From Segatella maculosa DSM 19339 = JCM 15638 (GTDB taxonomy: Bacteria; Bacteroidota; Bacteroidia; Bacteroidales; Bacteroidaceae): a stretch of DNA of 64,000 nucleotides. The notes under the pieces are model-generated. The model did no database searches, had not been told where the DNA came from, and saw only the letters and a list, made by a program, of their open reading frames with translations. Shown one piece after another: positions 20,250 through 28,699 of the stretch. How positions within the stretch are numbered: position 1 is the first letter of the stretch; each line of letters starts with the position of its first letter. The translations under genes were made by a program, and so were the position numbers. Location of the stretch: NCBI RefSeq assembly GCF_000382385.1, contig NZ_KB908319.1, positions 411,143 to 475,142 on the forward strand, written 5' to 3'.

Positions 20250-20726
20250 TTAGAATCTGAAATGAGCGAATGCACGGTTAGCCTCGGCCATGCGATGCAT
20301 GTCTTCCTTGCGCTTGAACGCACCACCCTGATTATTGTAAGCATCCATGATCTCGGCAGCGAGTTTCTCTGCCATAGACTTTCCACCACGCTTGCGGGCA
20401 AAATTGATCATATTCTTCATCGAGATGCTTTCCTTGCGCTCGGGACGAATCTCGGTCGGCACTTGGAAAGTGGCACCACCGATGCGGCGGCTCTTCACCT
20501 CAACCTGCGGAGTGATGTTGTCCAAGGCCTGCTTCCAGATTTCGAGTGCTGGCTTTTCTTCCTTAGCCATCTTCTCTTTCACCGTATCAAGGGCTTTGTA
20601 GAAAATCTCGTATGATATGGTCTTCTTGCCATCATACATCAAATGGTTCACAAACTTAGAGACCTTCTGGTCGTTGTAAACGGGATCCGGGAGGATCACA
20701 CGCTTCTTTGGTTTTGCTTTTCTCAT
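20250..20726 (-). CDS. rpsG: 30S ribosomal protein S7
   Basis: 158 residues beginning [20 protein letters not shown]. It is the primary binder of the 3' major domain of 16S rRNA, near the exit-site tRNA. The gap to rpsL is 131 bp, longer than most in this cluster; no repeat was recognised in it. Confidence 0.98.
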   Translation of the reverse strand: MRKAKPKKRVILPDPVYNDQKVSKFVNHLMYDGKKTISYEIFYKALDTVKEKMAKEEKPALEIWKQALDNITPQVEVKSRRIGGATFQVPTEIRPERKESISMKNMINFARKRGGKSMAEKLAAEIMDAYNNQGGAFKRKEDMHRMAEANRAFAHFRF

Positions 20727-20857
20727 TTTGTTTTGAAAAATAAATTCTGCATGGGGCTGTCATTCATGTTCTTCAATATCCGCACCCGGACATTTACTCA
20801 ACCTGTTATCAACAATTCTCCAGCAAAACGTTTTTAATAAAATATCGGTTTGGCAAT

Positions 20858-21241
20858 TTACTTCTTACCTGCCTTTGGGCGCTTAGCACCATACTTTGAA
20901 CGGCGTTGCGTGCGATTAGCAACACCTGCCGTGTCAAGTGTACCGCGAACAATGTGATAACGCACACCGGGGAGGTCTTTCACACGACCGCCACGAACCA
21001 ACACAATGGAGTGCTCCTGAAGGTTGTGGCCTTCTCCCGGAATATAGGAGTTCACTTCCTTCTGATTTGTCAAACGCACACGGGCAACCTTACGCATTGC
21101 CGAGTTAGGCTTCTTAGGAGTCGTCGTATAAACACGAACACAAACGCCGCGACGCTGCGGACAATTGTCCAATGCCGGCGACTTGCTCTTGTCTACGATG
21201 TCCTTTCTGCCCTTTCTTACTAACTGTGAAATAGTAGGCAT
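20858..21241 (-). CDS. rpsL: 30S ribosomal protein S12
   Basis: 127 residues beginning [20 protein letters not shown]. The decoding-centre segment [18 protein letters not shown] keeps the lysine whose replacement gives streptomycin resistance, and [14 protein letters not shown] holds the aspartate that is methylthiolated in other bacteria. It is the first gene of the minus-strand cluster. A perfect -7 box at 21326-21333 implies a leader of about 80 nt. Confidence 0.98.
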   Translation of the reverse strand: MPTISQLVRKGRKDIVDKSKSPALDNCPQRRGVCVRVYTTTPKKPNSAMRKVARVRLTNQKEVNSYIPGEGHNLQEHSIVLVRGGRVKDLPGVRYHIVRGTLDTAGVANRTQRRSKYGAKRPKAGKK

Positions 21242-21325
21242 AATTTTACTTTTTTGTTTATATATTTATTTTATTTCTTATCAATATTTATGAAACGGCT
21301 TCCGACAAAAGCACATTTCGGGCTG

Positions 21326-21333
21326 CAAAGGTA
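21326..21333 (-). promoter_or_regulatory. -7 promoter element (TACCTTTG) of the rpsL operon
   Basis: The plus strand reads CAAAGGTA. The minus-strand TACCTTTG matches TAnnTTTG exactly, 85 bp before the rpsL start. It is the likely main promoter for the whole 18-kb ribosomal unit. Confidence 0.7.
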
Positions 21334-21440
21334 CGAACAAATCTTCAAACTACCTAATTATAAAGATGGCAAAAAGTCTACATCTTGGCTTAATTTACAA
21401 GGTATAAACTTTATTAACATTTATTCAATCGCAAATACCG

Positions 21441-21530
21441 ACCTTAATACCCACCTCACCCCACCCAAAGGGAGGGAAAATGGATTGCAAGTAGTCTGTA
21501 CTCCCCACATTGGAAGGGGCCGAGGGAGGC
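21441..21530. repeat. C-family intergenic repeat (CCCAAAGGGAGGG)
   Basis: ACCCCACCCAAAGGGAGGG is followed by a GATTGCAAG motif and later GGCCGAGGGAGGC. A related pair in inverted orientation lies at 27.07 and 27.33 kb. CCTCCC/GGGAGG can pair locally. It lies between the rpsL promoter and the end of the DUF3467 gene. Confidence 0.55.
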
Positions 21531-21531
21531 T

Positions 21532-21849
21532 CTACGACTCCGTTTCCGGCATCTTGAACGGCGCAGCCATACGGGGTTGCTGTTCGGGAATCACAATTTT
21601 ACCAAATTGCTGTTCATAGTTGTGAACATTCTCCTGCAAGGCTTGCAAAAGCCGTTTGGCATGTTCCGGTGCCATCACCACGCGCGCGCCGACCTCCGGT
21701 TTAGGCATTCCCGGCAACATGGTTGCGAAATCGAGCACAAAGTCTGAACTCGAGTGCGTAATCAACGCCAAATTGGCATAGACTCCTTTGGCCACTTCCG
21801 GCCTCAAATCAATCTGCAGTCCCTGCTGCTCATTGTTTTCATTTTCCAT
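21532..21849 (-). CDS. DUF3467 protein
   Basis: 105 residues, acidic, cytoplasmic. The DUF3467 body is clear: LRPEVAKGVYANLALITHSS, then DFVLDFATMLPG and EHAKRLLQALQENVHNYEQQ. The function is unknown. In many Bacteroidetes this gene lies between rpoC and rpsL. Here it precedes rpsL but no rpoBC follows upstream; instead there are two small membrane-protein genes. Confidence 0.85.
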   Translation of the reverse strand: MENENNEQQGLQIDLRPEVAKGVYANLALITHSSSDFVLDFATMLPGMPKPEVGARVVMAPEHAKRLLQALQENVHNYEQQFGKIVIPEQQPRMAAPFKMPETES

Positions 21850-21996
21850 ATTGGTAATTCGTTTTTTATAAAGTCATCATTGTCCACCATAAGAAAGAAG
21901 CGAAAGTTCAAGAAAATGCCTTCTCGTAGGTTTCAACCAGACTCTCCGCAAGTTCGGTCTTCCTTTCCTTTGGAGAGGATAAGGGGTAAGATCGTT

Positions 21997-22110
21997 CTAC
22001 TTTCCTCGCCTTTCACGCTCCCGTTCTTCCTTTTGGTCTTGAATGTGGAAGTAGATTGCCCACCCGATAAACATTGCCAGCACAGCCAGCATCATAATAT
22101 TTGCAGCCAT
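21997..22110 (-). CDS. 37-residue membrane microprotein
   Basis: It begins MAANIMMLAVLAMFIGWAIY. One membrane helix (about residues 4-20) is followed by a highly charged end with HIQDQKEERERERRGK. The ATG at 22110 lies 2 bp after the stop (22113-22115) of the upstream 68-residue protein gene, so the two are probably translationally coupled. No family was recognised. It was found by reading the gap on the minus strand. Confidence 0.6.
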   Translation of the reverse strand: MAANIMMLAVLAMFIGWAIYFHIQDQKEERERERRGK

Positions 22111-22112
22111 CA

Positions 22113-22319
22113 CTATTTTCTCCTTTCTTCTTTATTATCATTTAGAAAATACAAACCTAATAAAACTAAACCTATAACAACGAAAACCGGTATGATAAAA
22201 TCATACCATGCCCATTGTTCCGTTCGCTTGAACCATGTAGCAAGCAGTACTGCCGTAATCATATACTTGGCGATATCCAATGCCAAATCGCCCAACTTTT
22301 CCTTCCTTTTGGTATTCAT
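22113..22319 (-). CDS. Small membrane protein, DUF6722-like
   Basis: 68 residues from MNTKRKEKLGDLALDIAKYM. The frame is open 47 codons further, but that part crosses the REP repeat. It has two hydrophobic helices (about residues 17-29 and 40-58) and a charged end NDNKEERRK. The pattern resembles the small Bacteroidales membrane proteins grouped as DUF6722; this is from memory and unverified. A TATATTTG box lies 5-12 bp upstream of the ATG, so the transcript may have a very short leader. Confidence 0.65.
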   Translation of the reverse strand: MNTKRKEKLGDLALDIAKYMITAVLLATWFKRTEQWAWYDFIIPVFVVIGLVLLGLYFLNDNKEERRK

Positions 22320-22323
22320 GCTG

Positions 22324-22331
22324 CAAATATA
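22324..22331 (-). promoter_or_regulatory. -7 promoter element (TATATTTG) for the small membrane proteins
   Basis: The plus strand reads CAAATATA. It lies only 5 bp before the ATG at 22319. If it is used, the mRNA would be nearly leaderless or translation would begin at the next Met. Confidence 0.4.
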
Positions 22332-22415
22332 ACACTTTTCATGGAAGCAAACAACAAACCCGTCAAGAAAGTTTTCAAACAACCGGCTGACCGTCTCTAT
22401 CATGCAAAACAGTAG

Positions 22416-22468
22416 GGCCGGGACTGCAGGAACGCATAGCTCGTGCGTCCCTATATGCAATCCCGGCC
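22416..22468. repeat. REP-like palindrome inside a larger stem
   Basis: The inner REP copy has GGAACGCATAGCTCGTGCGTCC-type sequence split over 22429-22450. It is flanked by GGCCGGGA and TCCCGGCC plus TGCA/TGCA, which gives an outer stem. Array A3 follows at once. Confidence 0.7.
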
Positions 22469-22479
22469 ACGTTAACTTT

Positions 22480-22567
22480 CAATCTCACCCATATCATGCT
22501 TTTATTTCACCCATTTTGCACCGTTGTTCCACCCATTTTACGCGCCAATATGAGCCATATTGTCTCA
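22480..22567. repeat. Array A3: four 22-bp units
   Basis: Units start at 22480, 22502, 22524 and 22546. Each has ACCCATNTT or GCCATATT at the same offset. The array is family A, in the same orientation as A1. Confidence 0.85.
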
Positions 22568-22707
22568 CTCGCCCTGATTAGTTCAAGTCCACCCGGCTTT
22601 ATCCTGTATCCCCCAAGCTTTATCTTACTCCCCTTAAACCTTGTCCTGCTTTTCCCGGTCAGAATGGTGTGCGAGCCCATGAATGTGTTTTTCTGCCCTG
22701 CCCTATG

Positions 22708-22715
22708 CAAAGATA
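22708..22715 (-). promoter_or_regulatory. Orphan -7 promoter element (TATCTTTG)
   Basis: The plus strand reads CAAAGATA, a perfect match on the minus strand. The nearest minus-strand gene start is 390 bp away, with REP and A3 in between. It may mark a non-coding RNA or a second promoter. Confidence 0.4.
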
Positions 22716-23270
22716 CAAAATTTTGCAAGCGATTGCAAGACTTTTTCAGATTTTTTTATGACCGATACGGCCGGCAATGTTTTTCAAGCACAAAAACGGA
22801 AACGGCGACGACGGCGAAAACAAGTATTCGTCACGAACAGAAAAGACGGTGACGACGACAGAAATAAAAAACCATCTTGAGAAAAAATGACGACGACGGC
22901 GGCGACGTTTTCAATTTCTTTCTATCGTCGTCTTTCTTTTCTCTTGTTCTTGTTCTTTGTTCTTAGGGAAGACTAACCGCCTGATTATCAAGCTTCTCAT
23001 TTGTTAATTTATTTAAACTTCTGTTTGACTTTTCATTTTTCGCGAAGCGTTTAAAAGATTTTAACAAGTTGAAAAGGTAGAAAATCAAGGGTTCATTTAT
23101 AAGTTTTTCGGTGAGAGAATAGTAAGAGTCCCCTCTCTGTTCAATGCCCTTTAACCTCCGTTCGGTTTTCTCTCCATGGAACGGAAACTTACAAAGTGAG
23201 GGGAGGACAAACGATTGATAAGCTCGTTTGCCCTCTCCCTTTTTATATTTCTGCTAACTGTACAAATTGA

Positions 23271-23336
23271 CGGAAGTATAAGTCGTGGACTACGGGAGTA
23301 TAATCCGTGCCCCACGGAAGTATAAGTCGTCAAATT
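23271..23336. repeat. Array C: three 22-bp units
   Basis: Units start at 23271, 23293 and 23315, exactly 22 bp apart. Each begins CGGAAGTATAAGTCGT or the variant CGGGAGTATAATCCGT. The sequence is unrelated to family A but has the same period. It lies just after the end of the fimbrillin-like gene. Confidence 0.8.
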
Positions 23337-23423
23337 GCACTGCCGGAATACGTTTACAGACGGATTAATATTAAAGTAAACTAACTCGAATTTTCAATTA
23401 TTGAATTTCTATTTCTTCGTTTA

Positions 23424-25163
23424 TCAGAAGTGAACGAAAGGCAATAGGCCTCCATTCGACATCGTTTTCCATATAGCGAAAACTTGAATTCGATCATTTC
23501 CGCTACCGACAGTCAGCATACACCCTGCCGGTTGATATCTCCGATAGGTGGGTGCTCCGTCTACTTGTGTGCTGGTAGATATGAATGATTGGTCGAAACG
23601 GTTTCCTCCGGCCTGAATAATATAGTTATTCAACTTCTCTAAAGCATGGCCATCCGAGAAAGTCGGGTTGGCACTAAACCATGGGTTATTGGGGTTTGAA
23701 CCTGTTGTCATTGTAAGATCTTTCGCCGTGAGTTTGAAGAATTCCATCAACTGTCCCCAACTTGGCAAGAACCATTTACCGACATTGGCACCCGTCACCG
23801 TCACGCCCGGGTTATAATGCCCGGCAACATAGAAGGCAGGGTATTTGGTTTGTTCGTCGCCGCGCACCTTCCCATCAAGGCTGCTGGCTGCATCCCATGT
23901 CCAATTGTAACCGTTCATGTCTGCCAAACCAGCATTAGGATTTGGATAACACACCTTATTGTTCTGATAAGAATTACCACTACCGGCGGGAGGATTGTCT
24001 TGCTCCCAAATCACATTCGGCGTAAAGTTCAGTGCTGCAGCCAAGCCTTTACCCGAGGCCGTCTTTTCTGTTACAACAATACCGATAGGCGTGCGCGTTC
24101 CCTTCTCGGCCAATACGCCGCAGGTGCCGTCTTGAAACAGGTAGAGGGCAGGGGTGGGCTTGAGCTTTACTTGAATGGTGTAAGACTTGTTACGTTGTGT
24201 TTGGTTGAGCACATCTAAAAGGAGTTTTTTACCGGCAAGGTTTACATTGCCGTATGCTGTTCCACTGATGAAATTGAGTGTGAGGTCGTTACCGCGGACA
24301 TCTGGGAGCAGGTATTCATATTCCGTCATAAAGGTATTGGCCTGCACAAACTTGCCGTCTGTGCCCACAGGATTCTTTTCCACATTCTTGGCTTCTGTGT
24401 CGATTTCTCCAAACGCATTAGCCGTGGACATTTCCGTATCTACAGTATAGATGAATGCGCTCGATTGCGCATATTCTGACGTGAGTTTGATGGTGGCATT
24501 CCGTATCTGTGGGGTATAGGCAACTATCTTAAAACGTATACGTGCTGTTTGATGCTTCATAGTGAAAGATACTTTCATCTCATCGCCACTGACATTCACA
24601 TGTTTGGTTACGCCGACCATGGTATTGTGCCCGGCAGAAAGAAAAAACTGCAGACTACCATTGCCCATATTAGGAATTCCATCAACCGTACCGCAAACGA
24701 AAGTATAATTCCCGGGAGCGAGTGACAAATGGGGTGAAGTCGCATCGGGTATGAAGACTTGGTCTTTTACAGTTCCCGTTATTGTTTCTCCCGCCTGCAT
24801 CGAGGTTGCTTCATTTATCGCATAGATAAAATATCTGTCGTTGGATAAAGGTGCACGGGTCTTCGGTGCTTTGTCAACGCTCGTTTCATCTTCTGCGTCG
24901 TCATCTTGTAGGGACACTTCGGCCTGTAACCCATCACCCAAATCCACAGTCTTTGCTGCTATTGGTTCGCCCACGGTGCGCGAACCAGGTTTGTACTCTA
25001 CTTCTGAACTGAACGGTTCTTCCTTGACGATAAAAGAGATAGCCCTATTATCGCTCTTGCCAGTAGTGTCGATAACATTGTCCTCACTGCGACATGATGC
25101 CAACAAGAAGACTACGGCTATACACTGTGCCGCATTAATGATACCTGATTGAATTTTTCTCAT
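23424..25163 (-). CDS. Fimbrillin-family (Mfa1/FimA-like) lipoprotein
   Basis: 579 residues. The lipobox LLASC places the acylated cysteine at residue 24. About residues 100-360 resemble the Bacteroidetes fimbrillin-like beta-sandwich (DRYFIYAINEA, LSLAPGNYTFVCGTV, VSFTMKHQTARIRFKIVAYT). The last ~200 residues resemble the C-type-lectin-like or FISUMP tail of large Bacteroides adhesins: ADMNGYNWTWDAA, AFYVAGHYNPG, KWFLPSWGQLMEFF, then a final IQVFAIWK strand. Such proteins sit on the outer membrane or are assembled into fimbriae. A 56-residue peptide gene lies 25 bp upstream in the same orientation. The likely promoter at 25805-25812 is far upstream, with a (GT)17 tract in the leader. Confidence 0.75.
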   Translation of the reverse strand: MRKIQSGIINAAQCIAVVFLLASCRSEDNVIDTTGKSDNRAISFIVKEEPFSSEVEYKPGSRTVGEPIAAKTVDLGDGLQAEVSLQDDDAEDETSVDKAPKTRAPLSNDRYFIYAINEATSMQAGETITGTVKDQVFIPDATSPHLSLAPGNYTFVCGTVDGIPNMGNGSLQFFLSAGHNTMVGVTKHVNVSGDEMKVSFTMKHQTARIRFKIVAYTPQIRNATIKLTSEYAQSSAFIYTVDTEMSTANAFGEIDTEAKNVEKNPVGTDGKFVQANTFMTEYEYLLPDVRGNDLTLNFISGTAYGNVNLAGKKLLLDVLNQTQRNKSYTIQVKLKPTPALYLFQDGTCGVLAEKGTRTPIGIVVTEKTASGKGLAAALNFTPNVIWEQDNPPAGSGNSYQNNKVCYPNPNAGLADMNGYNWTWDAASSLDGKVRGDEQTKYPAFYVAGHYNPGVTVTGANVGKWFLPSWGQLMEFFKLTAKDLTMTTGSNPNNPWFSANPTFSDGHALEKLNNYIIQAGGNRFDQSFISTSTQVDGAPTYRRYQPAGCMLTVGSGNDRIQVFAIWKTMSNGGLLPFVHF

Positions 25164-25188
25164 AACTGTCTGAATTGAATTACTCTGA

Positions 25189-25359
25189 TTAAAGCTCTAT
25201 TTCTCCTGCATCAAGGTCCTCGTTTTCCCAATCTTCTTCGGTGGATCCCGGTGCATTGAGCCCTATCGACGTTGATTGCAGCAACTGTTCATCCTTTATG
25301 GGATAAATCTTGCATTCTGGGGTTACATACTCCCGCTTTTCAAATTCTGTTTTCTTCAT
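25189..25359 (-). CDS. 56-residue acidic peptide upstream of the fimbrillin gene
   Basis: It begins MKKTEFEKREYVTPECKIYP and ends with the acidic ENEDLDAGEIEL. It has no signal peptide or membrane segment. Short proteins of this type (MKK..Y..P.C....) are common next to Bacteroidales surface-protein genes, but no function is known to me. The ATG at 25359 and stop at 25189 leave 25 bp to the fimbrillin-like start, so they are probably co-transcribed. Confidence 0.6.
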   Translation of the reverse strand: MKKTEFEKREYVTPECKIYPIKDEQLLQSTSIGLNAPGSTEEDWENEDLDAGEIEL

Positions 25360-25386
25360 ACTCTATCTTGTTTTTACCTTGTTTGT

Positions 25387-25510
25387 ATGTAGGGACGCAC
25401 GGCTCGTGCGTCCGCTCCAATAACCTATGAATTTGTTTACTTGTTTGTCTGCTTGTTCACACACACAGTCATTCCCTGATGAGCAGACGCACGAGCCGTG
25501 CGTCCCTACA
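25387..25510. repeat. Inverted pair of REP-like palindromes
   Basis: The forward copy at 25387-25417 has a perfect 9-bp stem GGACGCACG/CGTGCGTCC with a 3-nt loop. The inverted copy ends at 25510 with CGTGCGTCCCTACA. In between is about 60 bp with an (AC)5 stretch (ACACACAC). The pair lies in the presumed leader of the fimbrillin operon. Confidence 0.85.
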
Positions 25511-25603
25511 TTTTGCAGCGTTATTTTGCTCATTTTTTGCTCGTAAAGGGACACGAATATGCGAACAAAGGGTACTCCGAGAAGCCCTTTGTTTATTGGG
25601 GTT

Positions 25604-25632
25604 ACGCGCTCTTCGCGCGCGCGTACGTGAAA
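25604..25632. other. Alternating GC hairpin region
   Basis: ACGCGCTCTTCGCGCGCGCGT forms a stem of CGCG-type alternating bases. Alternating purine-pyrimidine DNA here, followed 25 bp later by (GT)17, could adopt Z-form. No gene is involved. Confidence 0.4.
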
Positions 25633-25654
25633 ACGTTTAAACGCCAGGTGCGCT

Positions 25655-25692
<38 letters not shown>

Positions 25693-25804
25693 GCAAATTA
25701 TTTGGATTAACCAAATAATAAGCGTTAAAAGATGCAGAGAAATCAAAGTTTCTTTGCACCGGCTCAACACCTTTATATATATGATAATTTATTGTCATCG
25801 CGTG

Positions 25805-25812
25805 CAAAGGTA
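25805..25812 (-). promoter_or_regulatory. -7 promoter element (TACCTTTG), likely for the fimbrillin-like operon
   Basis: The plus strand reads CAAAGGTA. It is the closest perfect match upstream of 25359 on the minus strand and implies a leader of about 440 nt that contains (GT)17 and the REP pair. Confidence 0.45.
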
Positions 25813-26000
25813 AGGCTAATTTGCGACATCACCAAACTTTTGAAGCTTGAAGTTCACTTTCGACTACGCAGCAACTTTGCCATTTAACACCCAAAGGCAA
25901 CAAGGTTAACGACGGAAAACGATAAATTTATGACCCGAAAGCGACAAGGTGATGACCGGCCGGCATGGTCAAGCCTCGCTCCATCAGTCCTGTCGCTTTT

Positions 26001-26088
26001 CCATCTCAGCCATTCTGCACAGTTACTTCGGTCTTATTGCGCCGTAAAATGGGCCATGTTGCGCGGCGAAATGGCTGAGATTGCAAGC
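26001..26088. repeat. Array A4: about four 22-bp units
   Basis: Units start at 26001, 26023, 26045 and 26067. The last two read TAAAATGGGCCATGTTGCGC and CGAAATGGCTGAGATTGCAA, which is family A in the opposite orientation to A1. The array lies just after the lgt stop. Confidence 0.8.
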
Positions 26089-26175
26089 CATATAGCTATC
26101 AACGAGTTACAAACTGTTCTCGTGTGGCGAGCGGTATCGGTCGTTCAGTTCCGGCAGGTGGCCGGATTTGCGCAT

Positions 26176-27036
26176 CTATTTGCGTGCCCGGACCATGCAA
26201 TAGATGCCGAGAACAACGAAAGGAACACTGAGGAGCTGGCCCATGTTGAAGAGCATGCCCGACTCAAAGCCCACCTGAATGTCTTTGGTGTACTCGATGA
26301 AGAAGCGGAAGGCGAAGATAAGCGTGATGCAGAGTCCGAAATAGAAGCCTTTGCCCACGGGAACTTGCCTGCGCCGATAACAATACCAGCCCACAAAGAA
26401 GAACAAGGCGTAGGCCAAAGCCTCGTAAAGTTGGCCGGGATGGCGCGGATATTTGTCTACTTTCTCAAAGATAAAGGCCCATGGAACATTGGTCACTTTG
26501 CCGATAATCTCGCTGTTCATCAGGTTTCCGAGTCGAATGAAGCAGGCCGTGATGGGCGTAGCAATGGCGATATCGTCCAGCAACTGCCACAGTTTCACCT
26601 TATACTTACGGCTATAGAGCCACAGGGCGACCATCAGGCCGAGCGTTCCGCCGTGGCTTGCCAAGCCTTCGTAGCCCACGAAATGCCACGAACCGTTGGG
26701 CAAAAGCTTGAAGGGAACAAGCATTTCGAGGAAATGTGTGCCCGAAGAAAGATAGTAATCGGGTTGGTAGAAGAGGCAATGTCCGAGTCGGGCTCCTATC
26801 AATATGCTCAAGAAGCAATAGACAAGGAGCGGGTCGAACACGTTTTCTTCCTTCTGTTTCCCATTCACCACCACCGTCCGCACGGCGATGTTCTGATGGT
26901 AGAACAGCCAACGTACCATGAAATAGGCACCGACAAGTCCGATGAGCCAGCATACCGAATACCAGCGAATGCCCCAGTTTCCTATCTGAAAGAGATAGAT
27001 GTCGGGATTCCAAATGATGAAGTTCAGCATAAACAT
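26176..27036 (-). CDS. lgt: Prolipoprotein diacylglyceryl transferase
   Basis: 286 residues, inner-membrane, seven predicted helices. It transfers diacylglycerol from phosphatidylglycerol to the lipobox cysteine, the first step of lipoprotein maturation. The family motifs are GARLGHCLFYQPDYY, ASHGGTLGLMVALW with the HGG motif, RLGNLMNSEIIG (usually RIGNF.N.E..G) and RHPGQLYEAL. ATGs at 27036 and 27030 are both possible. The many lipoproteins in this window depend on this enzyme. It lies downstream of ychF with a 350-bp repeat-bearing gap. Confidence 0.96.
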   Translation of the reverse strand: MFMLNFIIWNPDIYLFQIGNWGIRWYSVCWLIGLVGAYFMVRWLFYHQNIAVRTVVVNGKQKEENVFDPLLVYCFLSILIGARLGHCLFYQPDYYLSSGTHFLEMLVPFKLLPNGSWHFVGYEGLASHGGTLGLMVALWLYSRKYKVKLWQLLDDIAIATPITACFIRLGNLMNSEIIGKVTNVPWAFIFEKVDKYPRHPGQLYEALAYALFFFVGWYCYRRRQVPVGKGFYFGLCITLIFAFRFFIEYTKDIQVGFESGMLFNMGQLLSVPFVVLGIYCMVRARK

Positions 27037-27060
27037 AAGAAAAACACTATCCCACCCAAC

Positions 27061-27366
27061 GGCTCTCGCCCTCTAAGACCCACCCCGACCCTCCCAAAGG
27101 GAGGGAGCGAAGCTTGCAAGGGCTATTCACGAAAGTTCATCGGAAGTGGAACATAGCATATATAATAATGTGAATTACGGTTTGATAGACATAGCTAATA
27201 TATTGTTGTCACGAAGCATATGGTATATAACCATGTGAATTGCGGGATAATCTCTTCAAAGCAGTGCCCCATCTCCCGCAAGTTCAGACGCGCATTCTTT
27301 AGGCATGGGGGAGGCTTTGCAAGCGAGTGTTCCCTCCCTTCAGGAGGATTGGGGTGGGTTTTAGGA
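27061..27366. repeat. Inverted pair of C-family repeats between lgt and ychF
   Basis: The left copy (27071-27125) has AGACCCACCCCGACCCTCCC, then AAAGGGAGGG and AGCTTGCAAGGG. The right copy (27301-27366) is its inverted counterpart: GAGGCTTTGCAAGCGAG, CCCTCCCTTCAGGAGG and GGGTGGGTTTTAGG. The middle carries two related pieces (ATGTGAATTACGG and CATGTGAATTGCGG). The whole 350-bp gap could fold into one large stem. A third copy lies at 21.44 kb. Confidence 0.7.
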
Positions 27367-27386
27367 CTTCCTGAGGCCGGGGGAGG

Positions 27387-28490
27387 CTACACATTAAACC
27401 TGAAGTGCATGATGTCGCCGTCCTGCACCACGTAGTCCTTGCCTTCGATGCCGAGCTTCCCGGCCTCTCTGACCGCAGCCTCCGAGCCATACTTGATGTA
27501 ATCGGCGTATTTGATGACCTCGGCGCGGATGAAACCTTTCTCGAAATCGGTGTGAATGACGCCTGCACACTGCGGAGCCTTCCAGCCTTTGTGATACGTC
27601 CACGCCTTTACTTCCATCTCGCCTGCCGTGATGAACGTCTCAAGATTGAGCAAAGCGTAGGCCTTTTTGATGAGCCGATTGACGCCACTCTGCTCCAGTC
27701 CCAGCTCTTCGAGGAACATTTGCTTGTCTTCATAAGTCTCCAACGAAGCGATATCCTCCTCGGTCTTGGCCGCAATCACCATGGCTTCGGCCCCCTCTTT
27801 GGCTGCCATTTCCTCCACACGACGCGAATAGTCGTTGCCTGTCTTAGCACTTGCCTCGTCTACATTGCACACGTAAAGCACGGGTTTCGTGGTCAACAGG
27901 AAGAGATCATGGGCCGCTTGCTGTTCGTCTTTGCCCTCGAACGTGACCTCACGCGCGTTCTTTCCCTGTTCGAGCACGGCCTTATAAGCCTCCAAGACCG
28001 TGCACATCAGCTTGGCTTCCTTGTTGCCTGCCGCGGCCGCCTTCTGCTGTTTGGCCAGCTGGCTGTCGATGGTTTCGAGGTCTTTCAGCTGGAGTTCGGT
28101 GTCGATGATGCTCTTGTCTTCGAGCGGATCGACCGCCATGCCGCCCTCACGCACGATGTTGTCGTCGTCGAAACAGCGGACAACGTGAATGATGGCATCG
28201 CATTCACGAATGTTACCGAGGAACTTATTGCCCAATCCTTCGCCCTTCGAGGCCCCTTTCACCAGACCTGCAATATCGACAATCTCGCAGGTTGCGGGCA
28301 CGATGCGGCCCGGGTGGACAAGCTCGGCCAGCTTGTTGAGTCGCTCGTCGGGCACGGTAATCACGCCAAGGTTGGGCTCAATCGTACAAAAAGGGAAGTT
28401 GGCCGACTGCGCTTTTGCGCTCGACAAACAGTTGAACAGCGTAGACTTGCCCACGTTCGGCAGTCCCACAATACCACATTTCAAAGCCAT
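27387..28490 (-). CDS. ychF: Ribosome-associated ATPase YchF/OLA1
   Basis: 367 residues from [20 protein letters not shown]. The open frame extends 89 codons upstream into the promoter and array D, so 28490 is chosen. The P-loop GLPNVGKS is at residues 9-16. [19 protein letters not shown] is the G3 region. NVDE replaces the usual NKXD, which gives the family its preference for ATP over GTP. The TGS domain forms the last ~85 residues. It binds ribosomes and is linked to stress responses. It stands alone with its own promoter at 28552-28559. Confidence 0.96.
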   Translation of the reverse strand: MALKCGIVGLPNVGKSTLFNCLSSAKAQSANFPFCTIEPNLGVITVPDERLNKLAELVHPGRIVPATCEIVDIAGLVKGASKGEGLGNKFLGNIRECDAIIHVVRCFDDDNIVREGGMAVDPLEDKSIIDTELQLKDLETIDSQLAKQQKAAAAGNKEAKLMCTVLEAYKAVLEQGKNAREVTFEGKDEQQAAHDLFLLTTKPVLYVCNVDEASAKTGNDYSRRVEEMAAKEGAEAMVIAAKTEEDIASLETYEDKQMFLEELGLEQSGVNRLIKKAYALLNLETFITAGEMEVKAWTYHKGWKAPQCAGVIHTDFEKGFIRAEVIKYADYIKYGSEAAVREAGKLGIEGKDYVVQDGDIMHFRFNV

Positions 28491-28509
28491 TTCTTTATCA
28501 TTTCCATGT

Positions 28510-28531
28510 GCCGGCCTTCCTTTCGGCCGAC
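28510..28531. other. Hairpin in the ychF leader
   Basis: CGGCC-TTCCTTTC-GGCCG gives a 5-bp GC stem, 20-40 bp upstream of the ychF start and inside its predicted leader. No T-run follows on the minus strand. Confidence 0.35.
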
Positions 28532-28551
28532 AATCATCGTTGTTTCTGTTG

Positions 28552-28559
28552 CAAAAGTA
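28552..28559 (-). promoter_or_regulatory. -7 promoter element (TACTTTTG) of ychF
   Basis: The plus strand reads CAAAAGTA, 62 bp before the ychF ATG. It is a perfect TAnnTTTG match. Confidence 0.6.
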
Positions 28560-28699
28560 CACAAAAAATATAAAGGTGAAAAGGTAAAAAGGTGAAAAAG
28601 TGAAAAAGAGACGAAGAAAGAGGCCGCTTGCAAGCATGATGTGAGCCGTCGCTTTCAGGGCAACCGAGCAGCAGATAAGGACAGTACGGAAAGTTTCAA

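Larger units (their letters stand above)
22568..23423. other. Non-coding gap with CGAC-rich tract, orphan promoter and array C
   Basis: No convincing gene lies between 22320 and 23423. Besides array A3 the gap holds a -7 box at 22708-22715, a CGAC/GACGAC-rich tract at about 22795-22945 whose ends (GACGACGACAGAAAT and TTTCTATCGTCGTC) form an imperfect inverted repeat, and array C at 23271-23336. A TGATTATCAAG motif near 22982 resembles the one found beside A-arrays elsewhere. Confidence 0.6.

Noticed and set aside
22683..22880. A small plus-strand frame rich in Lys/Arg at 22.7-22.9 kb
   Set aside because: The basic composition results from the CGAC/AAAACGG low-complexity tract; no start context or homologue was recognised.
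25930..27156. A 408-codon plus-strand frame opposite lgt
   Set aside because: It is antisense to lgt, whose motifs are clear, and it runs through array A4 and the C repeats.
27405..28595. A 396-codon plus-strand frame opposite ychF
   Set aside because: It is antisense to a well supported gene and carries no recognisable domain.
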